Assembly (NCBI GenBank): GCA_008973525.1
Contig: WACJ01000523.1
Location: forward strand, 682,001-746,000
DNA: 64,000 nt
Source of the DNA: Stenopsyche tienmushanensis
Lineage: Eukaryota > Arthropoda > Insecta > Trichoptera > Stenopsychidae
Direction: 5' to 3'
Positions 1 through 11,536 of this stretch are shown here, piece by piece; positions within the stretch are counted from its first letter, which is position 1, and every line of letters starts with the position of its first letter. The notes under the pieces are model-generated. The model was not told the origin of the DNA, did not search any database, and was given only the letters and a program-made list of their open reading frames with translations. The position numbers and the translations under genes are program-made.

Positions 1-1558
1 GCTTGCTAGACTTAAGGTGAATATAAAGACTTAATAAATTTATATTGTATCATCTAAATCAACGGGGAACGAAAAGTATTAATTTTACAGAAAACATGTA
101 TGAGAGTCATCCAGAAAATAAGGTTACAGCATTTATATAGGATCGAAAATAGTTTAATAAATATATGAAACTATATTTCAACGAAATTGTTGTCGAGATC
201 GAGACATTTCTGTATTCGGGACACAAGCTTTTGTAAACCATTCTGAGCACCCATCTCGTACACGACTTCTTATAACCAAATTATTTTGACACAATATCAC
301 TGAGAAGACTTCGAGAAATATCAGGAAATTCACGTCAAGCCTCACAAGGCAATCATTTCGCCTTTGTTCTTAAATTTCTTGCACGAGTTTGTCAAACATC
401 ACTGATGTTCTCCCATTCTTTGCTTCACTATTCCTTGCCATCATTGTCGTAAGCTTCCACGAGTTTCCAATGGATGTTTGTGGTAGCATTGTTCTGCAAA
501 GTCAAAAATAGATGGCTCCATCGGAAGAATTTATTGTCAATGAACAAAATGGCCGACAAACACGTGGAACCAAGCTGACCATTGGGATCCCCCGTTTGAA
601 ACAAAAAAATCCACCAACCTCAAGAACCTCTGTAACCTTACTTTCTAGATGACCTTGCAATACTATAATCAAATTTTCGCGCTACAATTTTAGCCACATC
701 TATCGAAGCTCTAGCTACCTTGTATCCAAAGTAGACGATGTTTATTTAACAATAATTAGCGTAAATTATTTGTAGATAATAAAGCAACTTTGTAGATTTA
801 AATTTAATGCCGATATGTGCAATTATTCAGCTTTAGAAAATTGTTATCAATCTCCACAGTTCGTGCATTTTTGTAATAGAGCTTCACTTGAAAAAAGGTA
901 GAAGAGTATTTTTGTATAAATATATATTTGTTCTATAACACTACTCAACGAAAAAGACGTTATCTAATCTCGGTCATGTTCGAAGTAAGGGGTTCTCGCC
1001 ATCGAAGTCTCGAAGTTGGGGTCTCTCTTTCTCTCTGGCTAAGAAATTGCTAAAAAATATATTGTAAAAGACTTTCTTCTTCTTAAGATACCATTTCCAA
1101 TGGAGCATTATTTTTTAATTATATTATAATTATGACTGCAAATGCAGTTATTGCCAAGTTTTTTTTATCGTTTTTAAAAATTTTTTTGTAAATGATGATT
1201 AAAAATTAAATACTACCCGATCCCTTTATTATAAACATTATCATGGTCTATTTGGCATATCAAAAGCCAAGCACATGGAGTTATAAATTGATGATTATCT
1301 GTAGTAAAGTTAGATTGTTTGTTTTTTTTGAGATTTATGAGTCAAAATAAACGATCATTCTTGAAGTTAAAATGAAGTTAACTTAAGATGATGGCCTGCA
1401 ATAATAATTATAAGCCGGAAGGCTGAGATGGGAAGTCTTCGTGTTAATCCTGTAATTTAATAGCCTTCATCCGCATCATATTAAATGGGATTTAAAGTGA
1501 ATTTATGAATTTAAGTGAATGTTTTTGAAATTTTAAAGTCTTTTTTTTGTTTGTTCAG
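1..1558 (+). other. inv: 3' end of the last invected intron
   Basis: This is the downstream part of the intron that splits the homeobox of the left-hand engrailed-family gene. It ends in a pyrimidine-rich tract and a CAG acceptor at 1556-1558. I searched it for the exon that should encode the homeodomain N-terminal arm and helix 1, and for the EH3 region, and found neither, so the donor and the upstream exons are to the left of the window. A complete deleted mariner copy occupies 101-660. The remainder is AT-rich DNA with no feature I recognise. Confidence 0.8.
101..660 (-). mobile_element. Mariner family M1, copy a (complete ends, decayed transposase)
   Basis: Terminal inverted repeats of the type TCATCCAGAAAGTAAGGTTA are seen at both ends and are flanked by TA at 99-100 and 661-662, the IS630-Tc1-mariner target duplication. 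The minus strand carries frameshifted remnants of the N-terminal part of a mariner transposase, for example TSVMFDKLVQEI, alignable by eye with copy d. The catalytic half is missing. It lies inside the invected intron. Seven copies of this family are in the window, at about 101, 3587, 15107, 27708, 31370, 54819 and 58023. Confidence 0.85.
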
Positions 1559-1819
1559 CATGAATTTGCTGAAAATCGATACTTGACGGAGAGGAGACGC
1601 CAGCAGCTGTCTGCAGAGCTGGGCCTCAACGAAGCCCAGATCAAAATATGGTTCCAGAACAAACGCGCGAAAATCAAAAAAGCCAGCGGACAAAAGAATC
1701 CTTTGGCCTTGCAGCTGATGGCCCAAGGACTCTACAACCACAGCACAGTTCCTCTCAGCAGGGAAGAAGAAGAGCTTCAAGAACTTCACGCGAGAGAATC
1801 GCGAGACAGCAACCCTTGA
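1559..1819 (+). CDS. inv: Invected (engrailed-family homeodomain protein), last coding exon
   Basis: This exon encodes homeodomain residues 18 to 60 of an engrailed-class transcription factor, followed by the EH5 block and a C-terminal tail, 86 residues in all with stop TGA at 1817-1819. It starts in phase 0 after the CAG acceptor at 1556-1558. Visible landmarks are the recognition helix [15 protein letters not shown] (W48, F49, Q50, N51), then [15 protein letters not shown], which is diagnostic of the Engrailed class. Proteins of this class are nuclear DNA-binding repressors that specify posterior compartments and segment borders. I choose invected over engrailed because residue 18 is His and the tail reads [15 protein letters not shown], which resembles the insect Invected C-terminus as I remember it. 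The paralogue label is less certain than the family, because these homeoboxes undergo concerted evolution. The RS micro-exon that would settle it is left of the window. Confidence 0.95.
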   Translation, partial: HEFAENRYLTERRRQQLSAELGLNEAQIKIWFQNKRAKIKKASGQKNPLALQLMAQGLYNHSTVPLSREEEELQELHARESRDSNP

Positions 1820-1873
1820 AAGTAACGAGCTTAAACCTTCAAAATAAGCGAACAAAATTAAATCTAATCCGAT

Positions 1874-1881
1874 TGTAAATA
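1874..1881 (+). promoter_or_regulatory. Pumilio-type element 1 in the 3' UTR
   Basis: TGTAAATA matches the PUF-protein consensus UGUANAUA exactly. It lies 55 bases after the invected stop codon. Confidence 0.45.
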
Positions 1882-2210
1882 GCGAAAAATGATCAAAATG
1901 AACAGTTGGTGAAGTGATTATACATTTAATATTTATTTATCTCATTAATTCTTTAAAAAAAGCAGTGATCATCGATAATTTACATTACTATTGCAATTTT
2001 AGAACAAAAAATTGATTAGACATAAAGATTTTTATACGCGAATCACTCACTGATTGTTAGCTGTGAATCTACGAATTAATGTTAAATCACTCAATGTAAC
2101 AATGGAGAATCTTTCGAATTGAATCGATTCAATTCAATTTTAATTTTCCAAACTAAAATGATTAATTAAGTTCAACTGGTTGCAATATTTTGGTACAAAT
2201 GTGTTAGAGT

Positions 2211-2276
2211 ACGGAGTGGCGCAAAAATTTCATCACTCGTTACGTCGAACGATCGCAATCATTTGCGCCGCACCGT
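2211..2276 (+). other. RNA hairpin in the invected 3' UTR
   Basis: Arms 2211-2225 and 2262-2276 are inverted copies of ACGGAGTGGCGCAAA with one mismatch and one G-U wobble, enclosing a 36-base loop. It is GC-rich within AT-rich surroundings. Function unknown. Confidence 0.5.
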
Positions 2277-2510
2277 TTATAATTTATTTAAATTAACGCG
2301 ATTTCTTCAGTATTATTATTTTAACTATTTATTGCTAACATCCCATCATACCATCCTCTCTAATGTGTTCATATTTAAACATACTAAACGTGTGAAAAGC
2401 TCATCGTTCATCCTTCATTTCGTTGCATCCCGTTTGATTTGATGTTTCAAGCCATTTGAAGTGGCATAAATGAATAAATAGCGATTGTAAAAATTTGCCC
2501 CTCCCATTGA

Positions 2511-2550
2511 TGTAAATACTATACGATTAAAATGTATCATTTTGTAAATA
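2511..2550 (+). promoter_or_regulatory. Pumilio-type elements 2 and 3 in the 3' UTR
   Basis: TGTAAATA occurs at 2511-2518 and 2543-2550, with start positions 32 bases apart. Both fall before the distal AATAAA signals, so they would be in the longer mRNA form only if the polyadenylation signal at 2473 is also used. Confidence 0.45.
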
Positions 2551-2679
2551 TCCGATAGTCGTTCATATCAATCGATTGGAAGGAATATTATTTAGATTTA
2601 CGATTAATTTATTTAAAAAAATGATAATGTAGAAACGAATTAGTATTAAGTAGCCGCAATATACACAAAATATACATAT

Positions 2680-2711
2680 AATAAAATATATTTAATAATA
2701 ATATAAATAAA
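2680..2711 (+). terminator. Candidate polyadenylation signals of invected
   Basis: AATAAA hexamers at 2680-2685 and 2706-2711 follow about 860 bases of transposon-free sequence after the stop. An earlier one is at 2473-2478. No downstream GU-rich element is obvious. Confidence 0.4.
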
Positions 2712-2739
2712 AACGATATAGTAAAAGCATGTGTTTCAT

Positions 2740-3586
2740 TTCTTCGATCGTATGCAAAGACAATGTGTTTAATGGGGGATGTATAAAAATATTTTTTTAG
2801 AGGGGGATAGTATTATATTTATGATCTTCACAACTTAATTGGTATAAAATTCGTTTGGGTTATGAAAGGGTCTGAATATTTGTCAATTATCGAAAAATTC
2901 ATCGCATTCCTATTGGCGGCGTTTTGAAAACATATGCACCCTTGTTAAAATGCATACGATTCTCAAACTTTTCCACAAGCATTTTTACATATACTACAAT
3001 CCATAAATCAATGTATTTGATCAACAACAACAAAAAATATAATATAAAATTATGTTATTACATTACAACATGCAGATTGTGGAATCGCCATATATTTTTA
3101 CATTTAATTTATACAATGTTGCAATATTTTAAAAGCCCTGGCAAATGTTGTGCCGTTCCAGGCCTTCGGGTGACCCTCGTTAATTTATCACTTTTAAGAT
3201 GGTAATTGGTCCTACTAAAATACTGACTCACAGGGGTGGCAAACACTTAAGCGCCATTAAGAGATAAAATTTAAATAACGGCATTTTATTTTTAAAAAAA
3301 TGATAGCATATCAACAGTGAAATAATTATTCAAATGATAAATATCAACACATCGGAGTAATTATTTTATGGGTATGGATCTGAATGTGATATCAAGGAGT
3401 TGAATGGTAAAAAATCGACAATAAGACGATACAATCGCGTAAATCCAAGCTCAAATATGGAATATTTACGCTTTCTTTTTAAAACTTTGGTACAAAAACA
3501 CGAAAGTCCCGTATTTTCAGGATCACTCGTTGCTTTTAATTATCGGTAAGTATCTTTTTCAATCAATTATGCTTGTTTGTTATATA
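2740..3586. other. Intergenic, nothing recognised
   Basis: AT-rich sequence. An open frame at 2924-3205 on the plus strand is low-complexity and resembles no family I know. Around 3130-3260 there is a more GC-rich stretch that looks like a repeat end, but I could not pair it with another copy. Confidence 0.5.
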
Positions 3587-4106
3587 TGATGATCATCTAG
3601 ATATAAAGATTTTAAAGACTATTGGGACTGAGAAATATTTTTATTTTGTGTGGAATCCTAACAGTTATTTTGTTTGGTATCACGTGTTTATCGGTCATTT
3701 TGTTCAGACACAGTAAATTCCTCCGATGGAGAAGACGTCACGCGCTCACAATATCTCCCATCCATGCTACATCCGCGCGGTTATCCATTTTTGGTTTTGT
3801 AGAATAATACCGCCGCTAATATCCATCGGAAGCTTCGTGAAATTTACAGTAGTGATGTGATGAGTCGACAACATATCACAAAATGGGTTCCGTTATTCAG
3901 AAAAGGCCGTACTGATACTCACGATGTGGGCGTGAGCGCGCGACGACATCTCCATCGGAAGAATTTACTGTAACTAAACAAAATGGCCGACAAACACGCG
4001 GAACCAAACAAACTAATCGATAGGATCCCTTATATACGCCAGATGTACCAATTTTGAAACATTCCTCCGGCTTTAGAAGCCCTTGTAATCTCACTTTATG
4101 GATATA
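3587..4106 (+). mobile_element. Mariner family M1, copy b (two inverted arms)
   Basis: The ends are diverged versions of the M1 terminal repeat, near 3590 and 4100. Long arms are inverted with respect to each other: CAGTAAATTCCTCCGATGGA near 3710 faces its complement TCCATCGGAAGAATTTACTG near 3950. Between the arms sit remnants of the transposase helix-turn-helix, with SRQHITKWVPLFRKGRTDTH readable after 3850. The catalytic part is absent. Confidence 0.75.
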
Positions 4107-4263
4107 ATACAAGCTTCTAAATAATGTCCATTTTCTTAAACACATATAATAACGTTCATTAGATTTTGTATTCATTTACATTTGATCTAAATTATAATAA
4201 TTTATTTAATATAGTAACACTTGGTTCGGTAAATAATTTATTTCATTTTAAGATTTATTTTTT

Positions 4264-4598
4264 TGAGTTAAGGGACTATAGTGATATCTTCACTAATTAA
4301 GAATTATATTATTGAAAAGAGAAAATCTACACAGAACAATAATGACATTGACACTGGGTATTTCACTGGGGACGTCCTTTAAATGTTACCAAAAATGTTA
4401 TTTTTTGATTGGATTATTGTTTTCCTGTTTTTTTATTAATTTTTTTATGCGATTTTGGATATATTTTATACAGCTATTTTAAAGTTATGCGGGTTTTAAA
4501 ATCAATGAAACGCATTTTCACTTTTTCTATGTAAGTCAGTAGCTTTTTTGTGCGATTTTCCGCGGAATCCATCTACCGCACAAAAAAAGGTTTAAGTG
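4264..4598 (-). mobile_element. R3 non-autonomous TA element, deleted copy
   Basis: Reversed copy of the R3 family. The end is CACTTAAACCTTTTTTTGTG read leftward from 4598, with the TA target at 4599-4600. The interior matches the 39.8 kb copy read in reverse, but a central part is missing and the other end is decayed. Confidence 0.7.
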
Positions 4599-4683
4599 TA
4601 TTTATTAGAATTTTAGAGTTATGACGTAGGCGTCAAATATAATATGAATGATTAATACGGTATTGCAATGTATGCGGGTAGTT

Positions 4684-4790
4684 GAGCTGGTTGATTTACA
4701 CTGCAGTCGGGGGGCCACGTTGTTCAGACGCGAAAATCGCACCCTCTTATTCTCTATGGGCGCATATGCGCACAGCGAAACACTCGGGTT
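4684..4790. repeat. Repeat S, copy 1
   Basis: About 105 bases including GGGCCACGTTGTTCAGACGC and CTATGGGCGCATATGCGCAC are nearly identical to 45950-46045. It is GC-rich for the region. Class unknown. Confidence 0.7.
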
Positions 4791-4859
4791 TTTCGATATT
4801 TTTGATTTCCCTCCCAATATGATATGATTTCTATGTTGTGTATTATATATAAATTGATT

Positions 4860-5480
4860 CAATATTTGTTCCCTATTTGGTTGTCCATTTCTGACTTAGT
4901 GCGAGAAAGACCACACGCGCACGCCGTTGGGTCCAGTCGCAGATGATCGCTTGAGTCATCATTTCTGGATTGGCTTTCTCCATCCAGAAAGGGATGGACT
5001 GGTGATTCCCACAATTTTTCACGAAGCATTGCATAAGACATTTGGAGAGATGATATTTTCACAATTTTGTGTGGGAGTGAAATAAGTCGTCGTCGCTGGA
5101 TCGCCTACACATTGAGATATCCAAAAAACAAGACCGGAATGATGCGGCATTCATCAATAAATCTATTTCCAGATCGATCGGAAGAGGATTGGAAGAACAC
5201 GTTTTTGTGTGAGACGGTGTGATTCTTAATGACGAGGGTGTTTGAGACAAAAACGACCTAAATTTACTGAAGAAGTATCTCAACAGGAGATAGAATCCTT
5301 ATTTGGTACGCCGACCTTTACAAAGAGAAGCAACTTGACGCTGGACAAGTTTTTCAGGAAACAGGACGGTACTATATCAATCAGCTTGCCACTTCCTGGA
5401 CTACCAAATCCATCAGATATATGGTTTACATATAAAGCGTACAAAGCCACAATTTCATCAGTGCTTGTAAATTAATTGTA
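4860..5480 (+). pseudogene. Relic reading frames of an unrecognised element
   Basis: Open frames run through 4859-5062 and 5059-5283 on the minus strand and 5242-5475 on the plus strand, in sequence more codon-like and GC-rich than its flanks. The plus-strand frame of 77 codons contains NLTLDKFF at residues 31 to 38, which resembles a PCNA-interaction box. PIP boxes occur near the C-termini of pogo-type transposases, and pogo-like MITEs are present in this window, so a decayed pogo-type transposase tail is one possible reading. I see no DDE signature. It could equally be chance or another element. Confidence 0.25.
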
Positions 5481-6660
5481 TTTTTAAATCGCCTGTGGCG
5501 CAATTTTTAGCGTAATTAAAAGCAAATTCGAATAAATTATTACGAATGCATTTACAAAGATTTCATCGATTAAATTAATAGCCTGATTCTATCAATCAGC
5601 TCGACAATCAATCAACGATCTCATCACAGAGCATTTCCATTGTAACGGTGATCACAAAATCACAAAAATCGAAACACCTATTGATTGATTGATCCGTACG
5701 ACGATCCAATTCAATTTTATCCAATAATTAAGTTTAATAGTATTTAAAAAAAAATCGTTTGAAGGCTGTCCAGTTCATTCCTGTACGGCACGTGCTAATT
5801 ACTAAGTTTCAGTACTACAAAAAGGCGGTACTGAAATGCGATCCTGCTTTGACTTTTAGAATACCAGCAAAAAAAAAGTAACAAAAACGATCTAGAACAT
5901 GCCTTAAATATATACAACTGTCAAATTGACAGATGGCAACGGAAAGGATTAAAATAAATATATAAATCCATTTAATGTTTTTTTTTTTTTTGAGAAGCCG
6001 ATGAATTTATAAATTTCTAAACGAGCGATTATTTATTTATTTTCACATACATTAATATGAATTAATTTGCACGCCGGTGCAAAGTATCACCGCCTATGGC
6101 CGACGTCGATTCGCTTACGAGTTTAATTAAAAAGTCACCAATGACAGTCGGTGTCAAACACGAAAATAGCGTGTCGAATGTCAAACTTTTCCACGTTGGA
6201 TCCGTTTCGAAAACGGCTCCCACCCGTTCGAAAATAGTATTCCATTAGGTGAGTGTCGAACGATCGAAAATTTACATTTGAAATCGTCCAACTTAATTGA
6301 AAATCACATGTTCGAGCAGTTCAATCAATGGGTGTGATAGAAAAATGCCGATTCACAGGACTTTCACTTTTCAACAAATAGACACTACTTATCTAACGGC
6401 GTCTTCTATGAAAGTAATTGAAATTTAATCTCGGAGCTAATTGTTCGATATGGTCAGCAACTGCGAAGAAGATGCATTGAACTGTTGAGTTCAATGTATT
6501 ATATCATTCAACCGGGAACCGAAAACTGCAAATAGGCTGCTTAATATCCATATCAATACTGAGACAAATTAAGTATGACAAAACACCTCAAAATGATATA
6601 AAAATTAGTACACATCTCATGGCATTTTCGCTTCTTAGGCGTATATGGGTCGTTTATATA
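5480..6660. other. Intergenic, no gene or paired repeat
   Basis: 5990-6460 is transposon-free by eye and moderately GC-rich, with a near-palindromic GCACGCCGGTGC at 6070 and no coding signature. I see nothing firm. Confidence 0.4.
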
Positions 6661-6791
6661 TAAATTTAAACATTTTTCGTGCAGTAAATGCGTTCCGCTT
6701 AAAATCGCACAAAAAAAACTATGACTTACATAGAAAAAGTGAATTTTAAAAACCGCATAACTTCGAAATCGCACAAAAAGAGGTTATTAGA
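6661..6791 (+). mobile_element. R3 non-autonomous TA element, very short copy
   Basis: Both R3 ends are present (TTTAAACATTTTTCGTGC at left, GCACAAAAAGAGGTTA at right), with almost all of the interior deleted. Confidence 0.65.
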
Positions 6792-6904
6792 GGATTATTC
6801 GTTAAATAATTAATAATTTAAAAGTCTAAATTCCACAATTTTATTCAATTAGGAATAAAAAAATATGCAGAAATATAAGTTTTTGATGCAAATAAAAACA
6901 TTTT

Positions 6905-7000
6905 TAAAAAATCAAAAATGACCCAGAACGAAAACCGTAACCGAACCGATATAAATATTTGGAACGTAACCGAAATGGAAAAAATAACAGTTGCTCTAAA
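6905..7000. repeat. ACCGATATAA-rich degenerate repeat
   Basis: The short units AACCGTAACCGAACCGATAT recur in diverged form at about 7715-7820, 24675-24770 and 45520-45560. This looks like a degenerate interspersed repeat of unknown class. Confidence 0.45.
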
Positions 7001-7305
7001 TTGTCTATATTATTTTTTAATACAACAAACGCTAGATTGGTTATCCTATGTTACGCATGTTGTGTCATCAACTATTATAATTTTAACATGAGATCCTGAT
7101 TATTTAAAAATTATTTTTTATAATAAATATGTACTACAAAACCGATATAAATCATATTTTTAATCGATGGTTAGATTCATTAAAAATTTAATGGGTTACC
7201 ATTGGATTTAAATTTTAATGTTATCTTTGCGACGATCCATGCATCGCATATATTTGAAATTACAACTGTCTACAATTATCAACCAATTTTTGTTAATCTA
7301 AAATA

Positions 7306-7452
7306 CAGTCAACCCTCCTATAGCGTCCTATAGTCACTTGTGCTTGTTTTAACAAATTCAACATGTTAAAAAATTGTATGGGTGTCTAACTTTCTACAGC
7401 GTTTTGTTTCCATGGTGTGTTTCTTATTTTGAGGCTATATAAGGGTTGACTG
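7306..7452. mobile_element. Pogo-like MITE, complete
   Basis: The 147-bp element begins CAGTCAACCCTCCTATAG and ends with the inverse GGGTTGACTG, flanked by TA at 7304-7305 and 7453-7454. Further CTATAGCG motifs are repeated inside. Ends of the type CAGT-AACCCTC plus a TA target are typical of pogo/Tigger elements. No coding capacity. Related copies or fragments are at 14900, 30217, 39773 and 41053. Confidence 0.8.
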
Positions 7453-8861
7453 TATTTCTTTCTAGTCTTCTAAATAATTGATCAATTTATTCTCGGACTT
7501 GAATATCCAGATAAGAGGAGACTCTGCTAGCTTTTATGGATCATTTCAGTAATTATTTTTTCAGAATAAGACTAAGTCTGGATTGAGAAGTTTGATGGAG
7601 TGTAATAGAGAAAATGGATTTAAATCCAAACTACGAGGATATCAGGAATTAACTCATAATAGTAACATTTGGTTTAACATCAAAAATATCAAAATCAATA
7701 AAGGCGTTCTCCAGGCTTCGAATCGGAACGATAACCGGTAAAACCGTTATTTTTTTAGTAAAACCGATATAAATGTTAGAAATGTAATTGGAAATAAAAA
7801 TATATCGGTTCGAAGCCTTGGTATTCTCCATATGTTTTGAAACAACTAATGGTATAAAAAGAGAAAAATAAAACTATGAATAAATCGATTAAATGTAGAT
7901 CAATTCAATATGTTTTGCTATAGTCTAAAAAAATACATAAGTGAATCGCATTTGCTCTATTTGTATCAAAAGCTACCTGCACTCCAGCGCCGAGTACTAA
8001 TAAAAGTAACAACGTTATATATGAACCCATTTTTTAAATCGATACAACTAGGCATTCTTTCACGGACTTGATAAGTCACGGAGGGGGTGTTTTAAATTAA
8101 AAAGTCTCCCCTCATCAGGGCGTTTCTCTTAATCAATTGTCGTGTTTATTTGATCGCGTGGGGTGGCCTAGAGGCGCGATCAAAACTGAAACGGGGGTGC
8201 CAAATCGAATTCGACCCGTGACAAATCGCCCAAAATTTTATATTGGAATAAAAAAAAACTTACATTTCAAAACCCCCCCTTTTACGTCATCGAGTTATGT
8301 AATTATTTTCATCGAAGATTCAGACAGCTGGACGTTTAAAGCTCGAATCATTAGGTCCGCGTACATCTCACATTTGATGTTTATCGATGAATTTGTGTGG
8401 ATGAAGTCTTGTTTTAAATTTAATTTGGGCTTCCTCGGATGGACTTAATCCATGGCAAGACAAACACGGAAAGCGTGGCCGTCATCAAACTTCCAAGTAT
8501 TTCAATTACCGCTGTAAAGTTGGAACAAACGCAACTGGTGCGAATCGCCGAACATTCCTTCCGAAGGGTAGAAATATTTTCATCTGACAGATTCGCCCCA
8601 ACGCATAAATTCCAATAAGATTTTTCAGGGGTGGAAGGTGCGAGCCATTTGGGGTGAAAACCTTCGAAGATGTACGCTTTAAAATGCTATTTTTCGCCGT
8701 TCAAGCTTAAAAAAATATGTCTAAGCCATTAACGTAATATTTTTATTTGATGAAAGGATAATGTTTTTATTTTTTGCTTTCATTATATATTTTCAAATAC
8801 GGAAATTAATACAACCCTCTTATTTTCGGATGTTACGAGACGGCGTCTTAATATAATATTA
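7453..8861. other. Intergenic, nothing recognised
   Basis: It contains diverged ACCGG-type repeat units at 7715-7820. An open frame at 8137-8448 (103 codons) has no recognisable motif. 8100-8700 is more GC-rich and transposon-free by eye. Confidence 0.4.
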
Positions 8862-9702
8862 GGGAGACCAAAGAGTATTCGCGTATTTTGAGACCTTATG
8901 TTTGAGCTCACTTTGTGTCCAGATATAGAAACGGAAACATCTTTGTCAGCTTTTATTTTGTAGAACTATTGTTAAAAAATATTTTTGTGCAACAACCTTT
9001 TTATTATTATTAAGGGTAAAATGTTTAGACCCGAAAATAATGAATTCCGCATCCGGCATTGTATGTTGCTTTTTTGTGATATGGGTTTGAATGCCACAAA
9101 AGTCAGTAAAACACTCAAAGATATTTATAGTAAAGTGGTAACTGGTCTACAAATGCCAATATTGGTTCCAGAAATTTAGACTTCAAATTAGGACTTTCAA
9201 ATTTTAGTACAGATGCATTAAAATTCCTAATCGAGTCAGATCCACGGCACACAATCGAGGAGTTATTACAAAGACTGGGATCCCATCAGGACCATTTAAA
9301 ACTCATTGACAAAACATATATGGTGAGTATTATGGGGTAGGATGAGTATCACACTGCTACTCCATGATAATGCGCCCTCATAAAGCAAAATTGATGCTGG
9401 ATAAAATACCAGAATTAATCTGGGAAGTGTTACCGCATCCTCCTTATTTACCGAATCTTGTGTATCTCAATGGATCTCCATCTTTTCAGGTTCATGAAAT
9501 CAGCACAGCCTGAGATAAAAACAAGTGAAAAATGTAGCTGAAGTGGAAATACATTTAAAATGGTTTTTTGCTTCTAAGCCGGCAAGTTTTTACAAAAAAG
9601 GGATCGAAAGATTACCAAAGTAATGAGAAAATGTGTTAAATAATGAAGAGAATTATACTTTATAATATTTTTTACTGAATGCGCGAATAATATTTGCTTC
9701 GC
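8862..9702 (+). mobile_element. Mariner family M2, copy a
   Basis: The left terminal repeat carries AGTATTCGCGTATTTTGAGA and the right end its diverged complement near 9680. The plus strand holds a broken mariner transposase: an N-terminal frame at 8985-9179 containing FRIRHCMLLFCDMGLNATK; a middle block with IESDPRHTIEELLQRLGS; the second catalytic Asp block HDNAP, then after a frameshift HKAKLMLDKIPELIWEVLPH; and a C-terminal KKGIERLPK. Stops and frameshifts separate the blocks and the first-Asp region is deleted. Inactive. Confidence 0.85.
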
Positions 9703-9802
9703 AAAAAAGCTTTGTTGTTATGTGGAATTTTTATTTTAACATGAGAATTTGGGTATCTTGAATGATAATGGCTGCAATATAATTGAAGTTATGATAATAA
9801 TA

Positions 9803-10384
9803 CACTTAAATCTTTTTTTTGTGCGGTAGATGCGTTCCTAGGAAAATCGCACAAAAAAAGCTATCACTATGCTAAAATCGCATAACTTTAAAACAGCTAT
9901 ATAAAATATATCTAAAATTGCACAAAAAAGTTAATAAAAAACAGGAAAACTAATTAAGTAAATATAAATTAATTAATTAAACTCGAGATATGATGTCAAC
10001 CGTGTTGAAAAAAGTAGTAACGCGTTAAAAGATTTCATTATGGTAGGACTGGCCAAGTTGCCGCGTCACTAAAATAGCTTTAACTCCGTAAGTGGCTGGA
10101 TTTTTGGAAATTTCTTCGGAGAATGTATTTTTAAAAGTCAAAACATTAGAAAAGTGAAAAAACCATAATAAAGGGCTTGGTCGTAATTCAGCGATAATAG
10201 ATGCAATATGATTTATATAGTCCCAAATTATAATATTTTTCCAAATTTCGGTTAGTGTTGATGATTTATTTCCTATTTTATCCAAAATATTTCGATACGT
10301 ACTCTTTATGAAATCAAAATAAAAGAAAAAACTGCTTAAAAAAAACCGCATAACTTCGAAATCGCACAAAAAGAGGTTTGAGTG
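9803..10384 (+). mobile_element. R3 non-autonomous TA element, complete copy
   Basis: The 582-bp copy is bounded by CACTTAAATCTTTTTTTTGT and the inverse ending TTTGAGTG, with TA at 9801-9802 and 10385-10386. Subterminal repeats of the type AAAATCGCACAAAAA and CCGCATAACTT are conserved in all copies. Part of its interior (around 9975-10010) also matches family Y at 12130, so the two families share internal sequence. Confidence 0.8.
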
Positions 10385-10386
10385 TA

Positions 10387-11536
10387 GTTCATTAATATAA
10401 TAATAAACGTTGATGCTATAACAGGTAGCGCTCTGTCAGATTATTTAATATTAACATGAATTTTATTATAAATTCTTCAAAATGCTTTACATAACTTGTT
10501 ATATATCAAAATATGACCCAAAGATCATAATTATTATTTGAAAATACGAGTTAAAAAAAGTCAGTTGATTTTTTTAATGGTTAAAAAAACGCTAATTACG
10601 CAAAGATCAATAGCAATTACAAAATTTAAAAAATCTCATCTTTAATAGCAAGCTGTTGTTATCTCATAAAAACTGCAGCATCTCATCTCGAACTTAAAAT
10701 CTATGAAATCTATAGCTTTTCATAAAACGGTTCAACGACTCATCCGGCAGCGCATTGAACTTTTCAACTATGCAGCATCGTTCAAAAACAATCTGCATTT
10801 AACATTTTCAAGTCGTCAATCCTTTTTCGGAAGTCAAATCCGATCGCCTGAATCCTTCTGCACGAAACCAATGCTCTCGCGCATTATTTGTTAAGCGTTT
10901 TGCATATAATTTGTCAGTGTACGATGGTAGCCGATATGGTAGCTTTTAGTTAATGATCACCGCCACTATTGCAGATACCGTTTCAGTTAGTACTTCATAA
11001 ATAACCCATTTTTTGCGGAGAAAAAATGTTGAGAGCTGCGCACCCAGTGCTTGAAGTGGAGCCGATATCCGATTGACGGCGATTTCCAATCGCCTTTAAT
11101 TCGAATCCACCGCGATGCACAATCATGACTTCACCATCATCGGGTGAATAAAAAATTGCCTCTTTAAACGTCGGGAGGAGATGTCAGATAAAGAAATTAA
11201 TAACGTCGACATGAGAACGATGACATCAATAGTTGCATCATTGCCCCCGAGGAAATACGAAATAATTAATTGAAAAAGTAATGGATAGCATATCATCTAT
11301 CAGAGTTGAGAGACGACAAATTTGAATATTTAAAATATTTCATTTTATAAAAAAAATGGCTTATTGTGCATCGTAAAAATATGATGGCACATTATTAAAA
11401 CTGTTTTGTCATATTTTTTCATTGGAGTTTTGCATTTTGTCATAGCAACAGTTGGAATTCCAAGACAATTCCAAATATTTAAAATGTTTCTTCTGATGAA
11501 GATATAACATATTTTTATAAAGGTCATCTGAAGGGG
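10387..11536. other. Intergenic, no gene recognised
   Basis: 10680-11270 is free of repeats that I can pair and is moderately GC-rich. It could be conserved non-coding DNA, but nothing in the sequence alone proves it. Confidence 0.35.

Larger units (their letters stand above)
1820..2720 (+). other. inv: Probable invected 3' UTR
   Basis: The transposon-free sequence after the invected stop codon looks like 3' UTR. AATAAA signals lie at 2473-2478, 2680-2685 and 2706-2711, so the message could end near 2.5 kb or 2.73 kb. Three perfect TGTAAATA octamers (Pumilio response element type) lie at 1874, 2511 and 2543, and a 15-bp-arm hairpin at 2211-2276. The extent is inferred from the polyadenylation signals only. 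Confidence 0.6.

Noticed and set aside
1..1558. Expected invected exon with homeodomain residues 1 to 17 and the RS micro-exon
   Set aside because: No sequence resembling RPRTAFS or PRSRR was found on the plus strand. It must lie further left.
1511..1878. Other frames overlapping the invected exon
   Set aside because: Only the frame with the homeodomain fits a known family and has the splice acceptor. The others are shadows.
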